Shown here: one piece after another, positions 49,393 to 57,086 of the stretch | Position numbering within the stretch: the first letter of the stretch is position 1 | How the letters are laid out: the number at the start of each line of letters is the position of its first letter | NCBI GenBank assembly: GCA_016191785.1 | Contig: JACPVJ010000082.1 | Span: forward strand, 62,001-126,000 | Source: Myxococcales bacterium | GTDB taxonomy: Bacteria > Myxococcota_A > Polyangia > Polyangiales > Polyangiaceae | DNA length: 64,000 nt | Direction of reading: 5' to 3' | The notes under the pieces: model-generated | Databases searched by the model: none | Told to the model about the DNA's origin: nothing | Seen by the model: only the letters and a program-made list of their open reading frames with translations | Position numbers and translations under genes: made by a program

Positions 49393-51162
49393 TCAGCCCG
49401 GAAGCCGCACGCGCCGCGTGGTGAGCACCGCCTGAGCACCGAGCACCTCGGTGTAGGTGAGCTCGCCCGCGGCGCTGGCGCTGAGCTCTGCCGCGTTGCC
49501 CTCGTCGGTGTCGATGTGCATCTCGAGGACGAACTTCGGGCTGACCCGCACCAGCACGTCGCCGAACACCAGGTCGCGCGGGCCGCCGGTGACGGCGACC
49601 TCGACCTCGTCGCCGTCGCGCACACCGAAGCGCTCGGCGTCGCCCGGCGCCATGTGGATGTGACGCTTGGCGCAGATCAGGCCTTCGGTCAGGTTGACCG
49701 TCCCGTTCGGCCCCTCGAGCACGATCGGCGCGGAGCCCTCGGTGTTTCCCGAGTCACGGATCGGAGCGTCGACCCCGAGCTTGAACTCGTCGGTGCGTGA
49801 CACCTCGACCTGGTTCTTGCTGCGCAGCGGACCGAGCAGGCGCACGCCGTCGATGCGCCCGCGAGGGCCCAGCAGGTTCACCTGCTCTTTGCAGGCGAAC
49901 TGGCCGGGCTGCGAGATGTCTTTGTGGTGCGTGGGCGACGCTCCGGCCCCGAACAGCGCCGCGAACGTCTCGGCCGTGAGGTGCACGTGTCGGGCGCTGA
50001 TCGCGATGGAGATGGGCCCCGGTGCCGGGGTGCGCTGCCGCTCGCGGAGCACCGCCGCCGCCTGGCGGGCGATCGAGAGCTCTTCGTTGGTCTTGACGAC
50101 CAGCGCGGCGACCCGCGAGTGCTGGGCCGAGACGAACGCCGTGGGGGACTCGTGCGAGACCCGCGCGTCGGTGTTCAGGTCTTCGTCGAGGACGATGCCG
50201 AGGAAATCGAAGCGCTGAAGGATGCGCCGGCGCATGGCCGCGCCGTTTTCCCCGATGCCGCCGGTGAACACCACCGCGTCGAGCCCGCCCATCACCGCAG
50301 CGTAGGCGCCGATGTACTTGCGCACGCGGTGCGAGAACACGGTGATGGCCAGCCGGCAGCGATCGTCCCCCGCTTCGGCGCGCGCTTCGATGTCACGCAG
50401 GTCTTTTCCCACCCCCGAGAGCCCCGCGAGGCCGCTCTGGTGGTTCAAGAGCTGGTCGAGCCGCTCGGCACCGTAGCCGGCGCGGGCCAGCGTCAAGACC
50501 GCGCCGGGATCCAGATCGCCGGAGCGCGTGCCCATCACCAGACCCTCGAGCGGGGTCACGCCCATGCTGGTCTCGGTGGAGTGACCGTGCTCGACGGCGC
50601 AAGCGCTGGCGCCGTTGCCCAGGTGCAGGCTGATCACGCGCAGGTCGGCCAGCGGCCGGCCCAGAGCGCGGGCCGCCAGCTCGGCGACGTACGCGTGGGA
50701 CGTGCCGTGGAAGCCGAAGCGACGCAGGCCGTGCTCGCGCGCCACGTCTTGGTCGATGGCGTAGGTCGAGGCGCGGCGCGGCATCCGCGCGTGGAACGCA
50801 GTGTCGAACACCGCCACGTGGGGCACGTCGGGCAGCGCGCGACGCGCGGCGCGGATGCCGGCCAGGTTCGCCGGGTTGTGCAGCGGGGCCAGCGGGACGC
50901 AGCGCTCGATGGCGGCCTGCACGGCGTCGTCGATCACCACCGCGCTGGTGAGCTCGGCCCCGCCGTGGACCACGCGGTGCCCGACCGCGACAATCGCCTG
51001 CCCGCGCACGGCCTCGAGCACCTCGGCCACGGCCAGCTCGTGGGTCCGACCCGGCTCGCCGATGCGCTCGACCGTGCTCTTGTGGATCAGCGCACCGGTC
51101 TCGGGCTCGAGCAGTTGAGCTTTCAGCGAGGACGAGCCGGCGTTCAGCACCAGGACGGACAT
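49393..51162 (-). CDS. Acetate kinase-PduL phosphotransacylase fusion
   Basis: The 589-residue protein joins two enzymes. Residues 1-375 are acetate/propionate kinase (LVLNAGSSSLK at 4-14, HRVVHGG at 62-68, HLGNGAS at 180-186, TRSGDLDPG near 212-220, GGIGEN at 301-306, NEELSIA at 359-365). After a nine-residue linker (RTPAPGP), residues 383-570 match PduL-type phosphate acyltransferase, with zinc-binding RHVHLT (391-396) and KRHIHM (499-504). Together they would convert acetyl-CoA and Pi to acetyl phosphate, then to acetate with ATP. The two domains share one frame without a gap. The start ATG at 51162 gives the standard AckA N-terminus. Confidence 0.93.
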   Translation of the reverse strand: MSVLVLNAGSSSLKAQLLEPETGALIHKSTVERIGEPGRTHELAVAEVLEAVRGQAIVAVGHRVVHGGAELTSAVVIDDAVQAAIERCVPLAPLHNPANLAGIRAARRALPDVPHVAVFDTAFHARMPRRASTYAIDQDVAREHGLRRFGFHGTSHAYVAELAARALGRPLADLRVISLHLGNGASACAVEHGHSTETSMGVTPLEGLVMGTRSGDLDPGAVLTLARAGYGAERLDQLLNHQSGLAGLSGVGKDLRDIEARAEAGDDRCRLAITVFSHRVRKYIGAYAAVMGGLDAVVFTGGIGENGAAMRRRILQRFDFLGIVLDEDLNTDARVSHESPTAFVSAQHSRVAALVVKTNEELSIARQAAAVLRERQRTPAPGPISIAISARHVHLTAETFAALFGAGASPTHHKDISQPGQFACKEQVNLLGPRGRIDGVRLLGPLRSKNQVEVSRTDEFKLGVDAPIRDSGNTEGSAPIVLEGPNGTVNLTEGLICAKRHIHMAPGDAERFGVRDGDEVEVAVTGGPRDLVFGDVLVRVSPKFVLEMHIDTDEGNAAELSASAAGELTYTEVLGAQAVLTTRRVRLPG

Positions 51163-51197
51163 TCCCGGCGCATACCACGATTCGAGCGAGCTTCCGG

Positions 51198-51674
51198 CTA
51201 CTCAGTGCGCGCGATCACGTGGAACCCACGCGGCGACTCGACCACGTGACTGAGCTCACCCACGTCGAGCGCGAAGGCGGCGTTCGCAAAGGTCTCGTCC
51301 AGGTCGGCCCGGGCCACGGTGCCCAGCTTGCCGCCGGTCGCGTCGCCGCCGTCCGAGTACTTTCCCACCACCTCGGTGAAGTCCGCGCCGCCGAGCAGCT
51401 TCTCGCGTGCCTCGCGGGCGCGCAGGCACGCCTCGTCGCGGCTTCGCGTCGCGCCCTCGGGTCGCTTCAGGTCTTTGTGGCGCACGAGCACGTGCGAAAC
51501 CGTGATCCGCTCCGGGGCGCCCTCGCGGGGCGTGCGCGTCGCCGCCGCCTCGGCCAGGCACTCGTCCGCCGGCGAGCGCGACCCCGGTGCGGGCCCGGGC
51601 GCAGGCGTCGTGGCAGGCGGTGGGCCGGCGCAGGACAAGAACAGAACGGCAGGCCAGAGACGGCGTTTCGTCAT
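51198..51674 (-). CDS. Parvulin-type peptidyl-prolyl isomerase lipoprotein
   Basis: The 158-residue lipoprotein (leader ending LSCAG) has a Pro-rich linker, then a rotamase/parvulin domain: ITVSHVLVRHKD, RAREAREKLLGGADF, YSDGGDATGGKLGT and a final GELSHVVESPRGFHVIAR. This family folds secreted and outer-membrane proteins in the periplasm. One notable feature is that the domain lacks the extra chaperone region of SurA. It is upstream of the AckA-PduL gene on the same strand, 35 bp away. Confidence 0.85.
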   Translation of the reverse strand: MTKRRLWPAVLFLSCAGPPPATTPAPGPAPGSRSPADECLAEAAATRTPREGAPERITVSHVLVRHKDLKRPEGATRSRDEACLRAREAREKLLGGADFTEVVGKYSDGGDATGGKLGTVARADLDETFANAAFALDVGELSHVVESPRGFHVIARTE

Positions 51675-51717
51675 CGCCGCCCAGCATAGTCCGAATCCCG
51701 TGGTCTATCCTCGCGCC

Positions 51718-52947
51718 ATGAGCGACCTGTCGCGGCGCGGCCAGCGCCTGATCGAGAGCCCACCCGCCGCCGAGTATCTGCGCGAGCACTTCGCGCGCTC
51801 GGCCGCGCCGTACGACCCCGAGCTGCGACCGGACGGCTACATTCCGTTGTGCGTTGCCGAGAACAAGCTGGTGGGCGATCTGCTGCTCCCGGAGATCGGC
51901 AAGGCGCGGCAGATCCCGGCCCAGGCTCTGAGCTACGACCAGATGATCGGCAGCCGGCCGTTCCGGGAAGCGCTCGCGGGCTTCTTGCCTCGCTTCACCG
52001 GGCGCGCCCTGCGGCCCGAGCACGTGGCGGTGCTGGCCGGCGCCGGGAGCGTGCTCGAGCTGTTGTTTCACGTCATCGCCGACCCCGGGGACGGCGTGCT
52101 GGTGCCGACGCCCAGCTACGCGGGCTTCTGGCCCGATCTCGAGACGCGGGACGAGCTCTGCATCGTGCCGGTTCACACCCGCGCGAGCACGGGATTTCGC
52201 CTGACGCCCGAGCTTCTCGACGCAGCGCTCGGCAGCGCAGGGCGGCCGGTTCGCGCGCTGCTCTTCACCTCACCCGACAACCCGATGGGGCGCGTCTACT
52301 CCCGGACCGAGCTCGAAGCCGTGGTGAGCTGGGCCGAACGGGCCGGAGTTCACCTGGTGATGGACGAGATCTACGCGCTGTCGGTGTTCGGCCCGACGCC
52401 GTTCGTCAGCGCCGCAAGCCTCCGCCCGTCGCTCGGAGAACGCGTGCACCTGGTCTGGGCCTTTTCCAAGGACTTCGCCGCCAGCGGCCTTCGCGCCGGC
52501 GTGCTGGTGAGCGAGAACGCCGCCGTCTTGGCCGCGGTCGACGGGCTCGCGTACTGGGCGTGCTGCTCCGGCCACACCCAGCTCGTGCTGGGTGAAATGA
52601 TCGCCGACGCAGCGTGGGTCGATGGCTACGTCGCGGCCATGCGCCATCGCCTGGGCGAGGCCTATCGGCAGGTCGCGGCGGCCCTGACTGCGAGTGGCAT
52701 CCCGTTCCTCGCGTCCGACGCCGGGTTCTTCTTGCTGGTGGACTTGCGCAGCTACCTCGAAGCTCGGAGCTGGGAGGCAGAAGCCCAGCTCTGGCGCCGC
52801 CTGCTCGACGGCGCCAACGTGAACCTGACGCCGGGCTCGGCCTGCCGGATCGGCGAGCCCGGGTTCATGCGGCTGTGCTTCGCAGCCGTTCCCAGTCAGA
52901 CGGCCGCCCTCGCGGTCGATCGACTCGCGCGCGTGCTTCGCGCTTGA
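51718..52947 (+). CDS. Class I/II PLP-dependent aminotransferase (ACC synthase-like)
   Basis: The 409-residue protein belongs to fold-type I aminotransferases, close to the 1-aminocyclopropane-1-carboxylate synthase-like branch: YDPELRPDGYIPLCVAENKL at the start (a 20-residue block), GAGSVLELLFH, FTSPDNPMGR, VMDEIYALSVF, and the PLP lysine K251 in AFSKDFAASG. RLCFA near the end contains the substrate-carboxylate Arg. The exact substrate cannot be told. It is divergent from the parvulin gene, with only 43 bp between starts. Confidence 0.88.
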   Translation: MSDLSRRGQRLIESPPAAEYLREHFARSAAPYDPELRPDGYIPLCVAENKLVGDLLLPEIGKARQIPAQALSYDQMIGSRPFREALAGFLPRFTGRALRPEHVAVLAGAGSVLELLFHVIADPGDGVLVPTPSYAGFWPDLETRDELCIVPVHTRASTGFRLTPELLDAALGSAGRPVRALLFTSPDNPMGRVYSRTELEAVVSWAERAGVHLVMDEIYALSVFGPTPFVSAASLRPSLGERVHLVWAFSKDFAASGLRAGVLVSENAAVLAAVDGLAYWACCSGHTQLVLGEMIADAAWVDGYVAAMRHRLGEAYRQVAAALTASGIPFLASDAGFFLLVDLRSYLEARSWEAEAQLWRRLLDGANVNLTPGSACRIGEPGFMRLCFAAVPSQTAALAVDRLARVLRA

Positions 52948-52953
52948 ACCGAA

Positions 52954-53280
52954 TCAGATCCCAGGTGGGCAGGGGCCGGTCAGGGGCGCGGTGCCGCCCG
53001 GGACCATCACCGAGCACGACCCGTCGGCGTTCTTGGTGACGCCCGGGATGGCCGTTGGCGTCGAAGAGCCCGAGGTCGCCGGCGCGGGGGCCGGGGCGGG
53101 GGCCGGAGCCGGAGCCGGAGCTGGCTGCCCTTGCGGGTAGGGCTGCTGCTGCGGATAGGGCTGGGGCTGCTGCTGGTAGTAGGGCTGCGGTTCCTGTGGC
53201 GGCGGATCGGACTTCTTCGAACAGGCGGCCGCGACCGCCAGACACGAGCCAAGCACCAGGAACGAGAAAGCGCGCTTCAT
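52954..53280 (-). CDS. Pro/Gln-rich small lipoprotein
   Basis: This 108-residue protein has a signal and lipobox (AVAAAC, Cys20) followed by Tyr/Gln/Pro repeats (PYYQQQPQPYPQQQPYPQ) and an Ala-Pro run, ending in a short conserved-looking domain with CSVMVPGGTAPLTGPC (two Cys). It looks like a surface-exposed linker protein. The function is unknown. It is tail-to-tail with the aminotransferase gene. Confidence 0.7.
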   Translation of the reverse strand: MKRAFSFLVLGSCLAVAAACSKKSDPPPQEPQPYYQQQPQPYPQQQPYPQGQPAPAPAPAPAPAPAPATSGSSTPTAIPGVTKNADGSCSVMVPGGTAPLTGPCPPGI

Positions 53281-53367
53281 GGCCCCATTGCACCACGACT
53301 CTGGCCCTGCGGCCAGCGCTCCGCGCGCAGGCGACGAGCCCGCGCGCCGAGTGCGGTCCGCGCCGAG

Positions 53368-55110
53368 CTACTGGGGCTGGTCCGAGCAGCAGCCCTGGAC
53401 GCAGTACTTGCTACCGGGGCACGCCGGCAGGCCGGTGCCGCAGGCCTGCTTGCCGGCCGGACACTGGTCGGCGCAGCATCCACCCTGGCAGACCTTGCCG
53501 GTCGGGCAGGCGGGCATACCGCCGCCGCAGATCTGTGCGCCGCCGGGGCAGGTGTTGGGGTAGCAGCAGCCGTCGAGGCAGACGTCGGTGCCCGCGCAGG
53601 TGTTGCCGGTACCGCACGCCAGCTTGTTGTCGGGGCACGGCTCGAGATCTTCCTGGATGTCACCGCCACCGAGCTCGTACAGGTGGGTCGAGCCCGACGC
53701 CGCCCAGAAGTGGTTCAGCGTGCCGAAGCCGAAGCCCTCGAGCATCGACTTGGTCTGGTCGTTGTACTCGAAGAGCGCCTCTTGGACCCAGCCCTGGGTC
53801 TCGTCGCGTCGATACTGACCGATGAAGTCGGTGGTCATGTCGCTGACGTAGACGTACTGCTGCCCGGTCTTGGGCGAGACCACGGCCTCGATGCCGTCCA
53901 TGTGGCTACCCGCGAGGTTCGGGTACTGGAACTCGAGCACCCAGGACTTGGTGGGCACGTGGAACGAGTAGACGCGCCGGTACGACTCGTTCCCGCCATA
54001 GAACAGCTTCTCGTCGTGGGCGTAGCCCAGGAACGACATCTGCAGCGTCGTGGCGGTGGGCTGGAAAGGAACGGACGTCGTCTTCGAGGCGAAGTCGTAG
54101 AGCGTGATGCTGCCGTTGTGAGTCGGGCCGACGGAATAGATGTCGTTGTTGGAGGTCGAAACCAGACCAGAGACCGTGGTGCTGTAGACCGGGGCGTTCT
54201 CCCCGGTCTTCGCGTAGGTCTTGACGAGCTGGATGGTGCGTTGCTCGACGGGCCCGGTGTGCTTCGGGTTGTCCGGGTGCTGGTTCGGCTCGAGCTTGCC
54301 GTCGCCGTCGGTGTCCAAGAGCGTGATCTTGTAGACGTCGATGTACTGGCTGCCCCGCGTGGAATAGACGTAGTCGCCCCAGCTGGTCACGTCGCCACCG
54401 CCCAGCCACGCCGACGTCCCGGTCTGGAAGATGGCGTACTGGTAGTACTTGGAGGTGGGCGTGGTGCCGCCGGTGGTCGCCACCGCGGTGCAGGTGCCGG
54501 TCGCGGCGCTGCAGATCTGACCGCTCGAGGCGTTGCAGGTCGTCGCCGGGGCCTTTGGTACCCACTTGGCGGGCGGCCCAGGATCGCACTGCTGCACCTG
54601 ATTGCCGTTGCAGTTGAACGAGCCGGCGGTGCACGCAGCCTTGCACACGCCTGTGGGGTCACAGCCGAACTCGCACGCCGTCTTCGGGCCCCACTGCCCG
54701 GTGTTGTCACAGGTCTGCGTCTTGCCCAGCTGGCACTGGTTGGTTCCGGGCGCGCACTTGCCGACGCAATTGCCTGCCGCGCACACGAACGGACACGCCG
54801 GGTTCGAGATCCACTTGTTCCCCGGGCCACAGATCTGCGGGATGTTCCCGGAGCAGGCCTTGGTGCCCATCACGCAGTCTTGGGTGCCGCCGCCGGTGCC
54901 GCCGGTGCTGCTGCCGGCCGCGCCGCCGATGTTGATCCCGCCACCGGTGCCACCGCCACCGACGTTGACGCCGCCGCCACCGCCGCTGCTCGAGCCACCC
55001 GATCCTGCGGCGCCACCGCCACCGCCGGTGGATGAGAAACCTCCGGTGCTGTCCGAGCCGCACCCGGTTGCGAGCGCCAAGATGACACCACCCGAAATCC
55101 AATTTCGCAT
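53368..55110 (-). CDS. Cys-rich secreted lipoprotein with beta-propeller-like middle, copy A
   Basis: The 580-residue protein has a lipobox (ALATGC, Cys17), a Gly-rich linker (residues 24-75), then a Cys-rich domain (ACSGNIPQICGPGNKW; CVGKCAPGTNQC; CDPTGVCKAACTAG). The middle 300 residues are beta-rich and include a calcium-type loop DTDGDGKLEPNQH and repeated YxYVSDM, YDFASK and GGNESYRRVYSFH blocks. The C-terminal 90 residues are a cysteine-knot-like array (CLDGCCYPNTCPGG; CPTGKVCQGGCC; CVQGCCSD). It is 580 residues like its tandem copy. A GGAGG site precedes the ATG. Confidence 0.88.
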   Translation of the reverse strand: MRNWISGGVILALATGCGSDSTGGFSSTGGGGGAAGSGGSSSGGGGGVNVGGGGTGGGINIGGAAGSSTGGTGGGTQDCVMGTKACSGNIPQICGPGNKWISNPACPFVCAAGNCVGKCAPGTNQCQLGKTQTCDNTGQWGPKTACEFGCDPTGVCKAACTAGSFNCNGNQVQQCDPGPPAKWVPKAPATTCNASSGQICSAATGTCTAVATTGGTTPTSKYYQYAIFQTGTSAWLGGGDVTSWGDYVYSTRGSQYIDVYKITLLDTDGDGKLEPNQHPDNPKHTGPVEQRTIQLVKTYAKTGENAPVYSTTVSGLVSTSNNDIYSVGPTHNGSITLYDFASKTTSVPFQPTATTLQMSFLGYAHDEKLFYGGNESYRRVYSFHVPTKSWVLEFQYPNLAGSHMDGIEAVVSPKTGQQYVYVSDMTTDFIGQYRRDETQGWVQEALFEYNDQTKSMLEGFGFGTLNHFWAASGSTHLYELGGGDIQEDLEPCPDNKLACGTGNTCAGTDVCLDGCCYPNTCPGGAQICGGGMPACPTGKVCQGGCCADQCPAGKQACGTGLPACPGSKYCVQGCCSDQPQ

Positions 55111-55143
55111 GACCGAACCTCCAGCTAAGCGTGACCCGACTCG

Positions 55144-55153
55144 AGTCTATCAC
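55144..55153 (-). promoter_or_regulatory. Conserved GTGATAGACT element upstream of paralogue A
   Basis: On the minus strand GTGATAGACT (55153-55144) lies 34 nt before the ATG of the 580-residue copy A. A matching GTGATAGAAT lies at a similar distance before copy B. The TAGACT and TAGAAT parts resemble a -10 box; no convincing -35 was seen. Conservation within otherwise diverged upstream sequence suggests a shared promoter or regulator site. Confidence 0.45.
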
Positions 55154-55237
55154 TCAAGGCGATGGCCCGGCTTGCCTCGAAGTGGGCACACATGTGGGAG
55201 CGTCGCGCACACCGAGGCGCGCGCGACGCTTTGGCCG

Positions 55238-56980
55238 TCACTGCGGCTGATCGGAGCAGCAGCCCGCGACGCAGTACTTGCTGCTGGGGCACGCGGGCAA
55301 CCCGGTGCCGCAGGCCTGCTTGCCGGACGGGCACTGGTTCGCGCAGCAGCCACTCTGGCACACCTGCCCGGTGGGGCAGGCGGGCTGGCCGCCGCCGCAC
55401 AGCTGCGCGCCGCCGGGGCAACTGTTCGGGTAGCAGCACCCGTCGAGGCAAACGTCGGTGCCCGCGCAGGTGTTGCCGGTACCGCACGCCACCTTGTTGT
55501 CCGGACACGGCTCGAGGTCTTCTTGGATGTCGCCTCCGCCGAGCTCGTACAGATAGGTGCCCGAGGTGGCCCAGAAGTGGTTCAACGCACCGAAGCCGAA
55601 GCCCTCGACGACCGAGCTGGTGGCGTCGGCGTAGTCGAAGAGCTGCTCTTGCACCCAGCCCTGCGCGTCGTCCCGGCGGTACTGCCCGATGAAGTCGCTG
55701 GTCATGTCGGACACGTAGATGAACTGCTCCCCGGTCTTGGGCGAGACGACCGCGTCCATGCCGTCCATGTGGCTGCCGGCGAGGTTCGGGTACTGGAACT
55801 CGAGCACCCAGGCCTTGGTCGGCTCGTGGAACGAGTAGACGCGCCGGCCCCCCTCGTTGCCGCCGTAGAACAGCTTCTCGTCGTGGGCGTAACCCAAGAA
55901 CGACATGGTCGGCGTCGTGGCGGTGGGCTTGAACGGCGCCGTCGAAGCCTTGCTGGTGAAGTCGTAGAGCGTGATGCTGCCGTTCTTCGTAGGCCCGAGC
56001 GAGTAGATGTCGTTGTTGCTCGTCGCCAAGAGCTCCGCCTGGCTCGCCGGACCCGCCGGGGCGTTGTCGGGTGCGACCTTCGCGTAGGACTTGACGAAGG
56101 TCAGCGTGCGCGCCTCGACCGGCCCCGTGTCTTTCGGGTTGTTCGGATGCTGGTTGGGCTCGAGCTTCCCGTCCCCGTCGCTGTCGAGCAGGGTCAGCTT
56201 GTACACGTCGATGAATTGGCCGCTGCGGTTGACGTAGATGTGGTCGCCCCACGAGGTGACGTCGTAGCCGCCCTTGAACTCCGTCTTCGTGGTCTGGAAA
56301 ATGGCGTACTGGTAGTACTTGGCGGTGGGCGTCGTGCCGCCAGTGGTCCCCACCGTGACGCAAGTGCCGGTCGCGGCGTCGCACTTCTGACCGCTGGCTG
56401 GGCTGCAGGTGGTCGCCGGGGCCTTCGGCACCCACTTGGCGGGCGGACCGGGATCGCACTGCTGCACCTGGTTGCCGTTGCAGTTGAACGAGCCGGCAGT
56501 GCACGCGGTCTTGCACACGCCGGTTGGGTCACAGCCGAACTCGCAGGCCGTCTTCGGGCCCCACTGCCCGGTGTTGTCGCAGGCCTGCGTCTTGCCCAAC
56601 TTGCACTGGTTCGTGCCCGGCGCGCACTTGCCCACGCAGTTGCCCGCGGCACACACGAAGGGACAGGCGGGGTTCGAGATCCACTTGTTCCCGGGACCGC
56701 AGATCTGCGGGATGTTCCCGGAGCACGCCTTGGTGCCCATCACGCAGTCCTGGGTGCCGCCGTCGCTGCCGCTGCTGCCCGCCGCGCCGCCCACGCTGAT
56801 GCCACCGCCGGTGCCGCCCACGTTGATGCCACCGCCGCTTCCGCCCCCGGTGCCCGAGCCGCCGGAGCCGGCGCCCGCTGCGCCGCCCGTGGAGGAATTG
56901 AAGTCACCCGAGCTGTCCGACCCGCACGCCGTCGCCAGCGCCAACATGACCCCGCAAGAAATCCAGATTCGCATCACCAA
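55238..56980 (-). CDS. Cys-rich secreted lipoprotein with beta-propeller-like middle, copy B
   Basis: This 580-residue paralogue of the downstream gene has the same architecture: lipobox (LALATAC), Gly-rich linker, Cys-rich domain, a beta-rich middle with DSDGDGKLEPNQH, TKNGSITLYDFTSK and KLFYGGNEGGRRVYSFH, and the same Cys-knot-like end (GCCYPNSCPGG; CQSGCCANQC; CVAGCCSD). The two copies differ mostly in the linker and middle part. They are 128 bp apart on one strand and clearly a tandem duplication. Function is unknown; a surface adhesin or calcium-dependent binding protein is a guess from the motifs. Confidence 0.88.
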   Translation of the reverse strand: MVMRIWISCGVMLALATACGSDSSGDFNSSTGGAAGAGSGGSGTGGGSGGGINVGGTGGGISVGGAAGSSGSDGGTQDCVMGTKACSGNIPQICGPGNKWISNPACPFVCAAGNCVGKCAPGTNQCKLGKTQACDNTGQWGPKTACEFGCDPTGVCKTACTAGSFNCNGNQVQQCDPGPPAKWVPKAPATTCSPASGQKCDAATGTCVTVGTTGGTTPTAKYYQYAIFQTTKTEFKGGYDVTSWGDHIYVNRSGQFIDVYKLTLLDSDGDGKLEPNQHPNNPKDTGPVEARTLTFVKSYAKVAPDNAPAGPASQAELLATSNNDIYSLGPTKNGSITLYDFTSKASTAPFKPTATTPTMSFLGYAHDEKLFYGGNEGGRRVYSFHEPTKAWVLEFQYPNLAGSHMDGMDAVVSPKTGEQFIYVSDMTSDFIGQYRRDDAQGWVQEQLFDYADATSSVVEGFGFGALNHFWATSGTYLYELGGGDIQEDLEPCPDNKVACGTGNTCAGTDVCLDGCCYPNSCPGGAQLCGGGQPACPTGQVCQSGCCANQCPSGKQACGTGLPACPSSKYCVAGCCSDQPQ

Positions 56981-57007
56981 CCTCCGCGTACGGCTGAGCC
57001 CGAGATC

Positions 57008-57017
57008 ATTCTATCAC
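57008..57017 (-). promoter_or_regulatory. Conserved GTGATAGAAT element upstream of paralogue B
   Basis: GTGATAGAAT (minus strand, 57017-57008) lies 28 nt before the ATG of copy B, matching the element before copy A in nine of ten positions. Its TAGAAT is a 5/6 match to a -10 hexamer. Confidence 0.45.
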
Positions 57018-57086
57018 CCTCCGGGCGGCGCGCGCCCGCCGGCCAGAGGTAGGCAGTCCGCTCACACGCGCCCCGGGTCCGTACTT

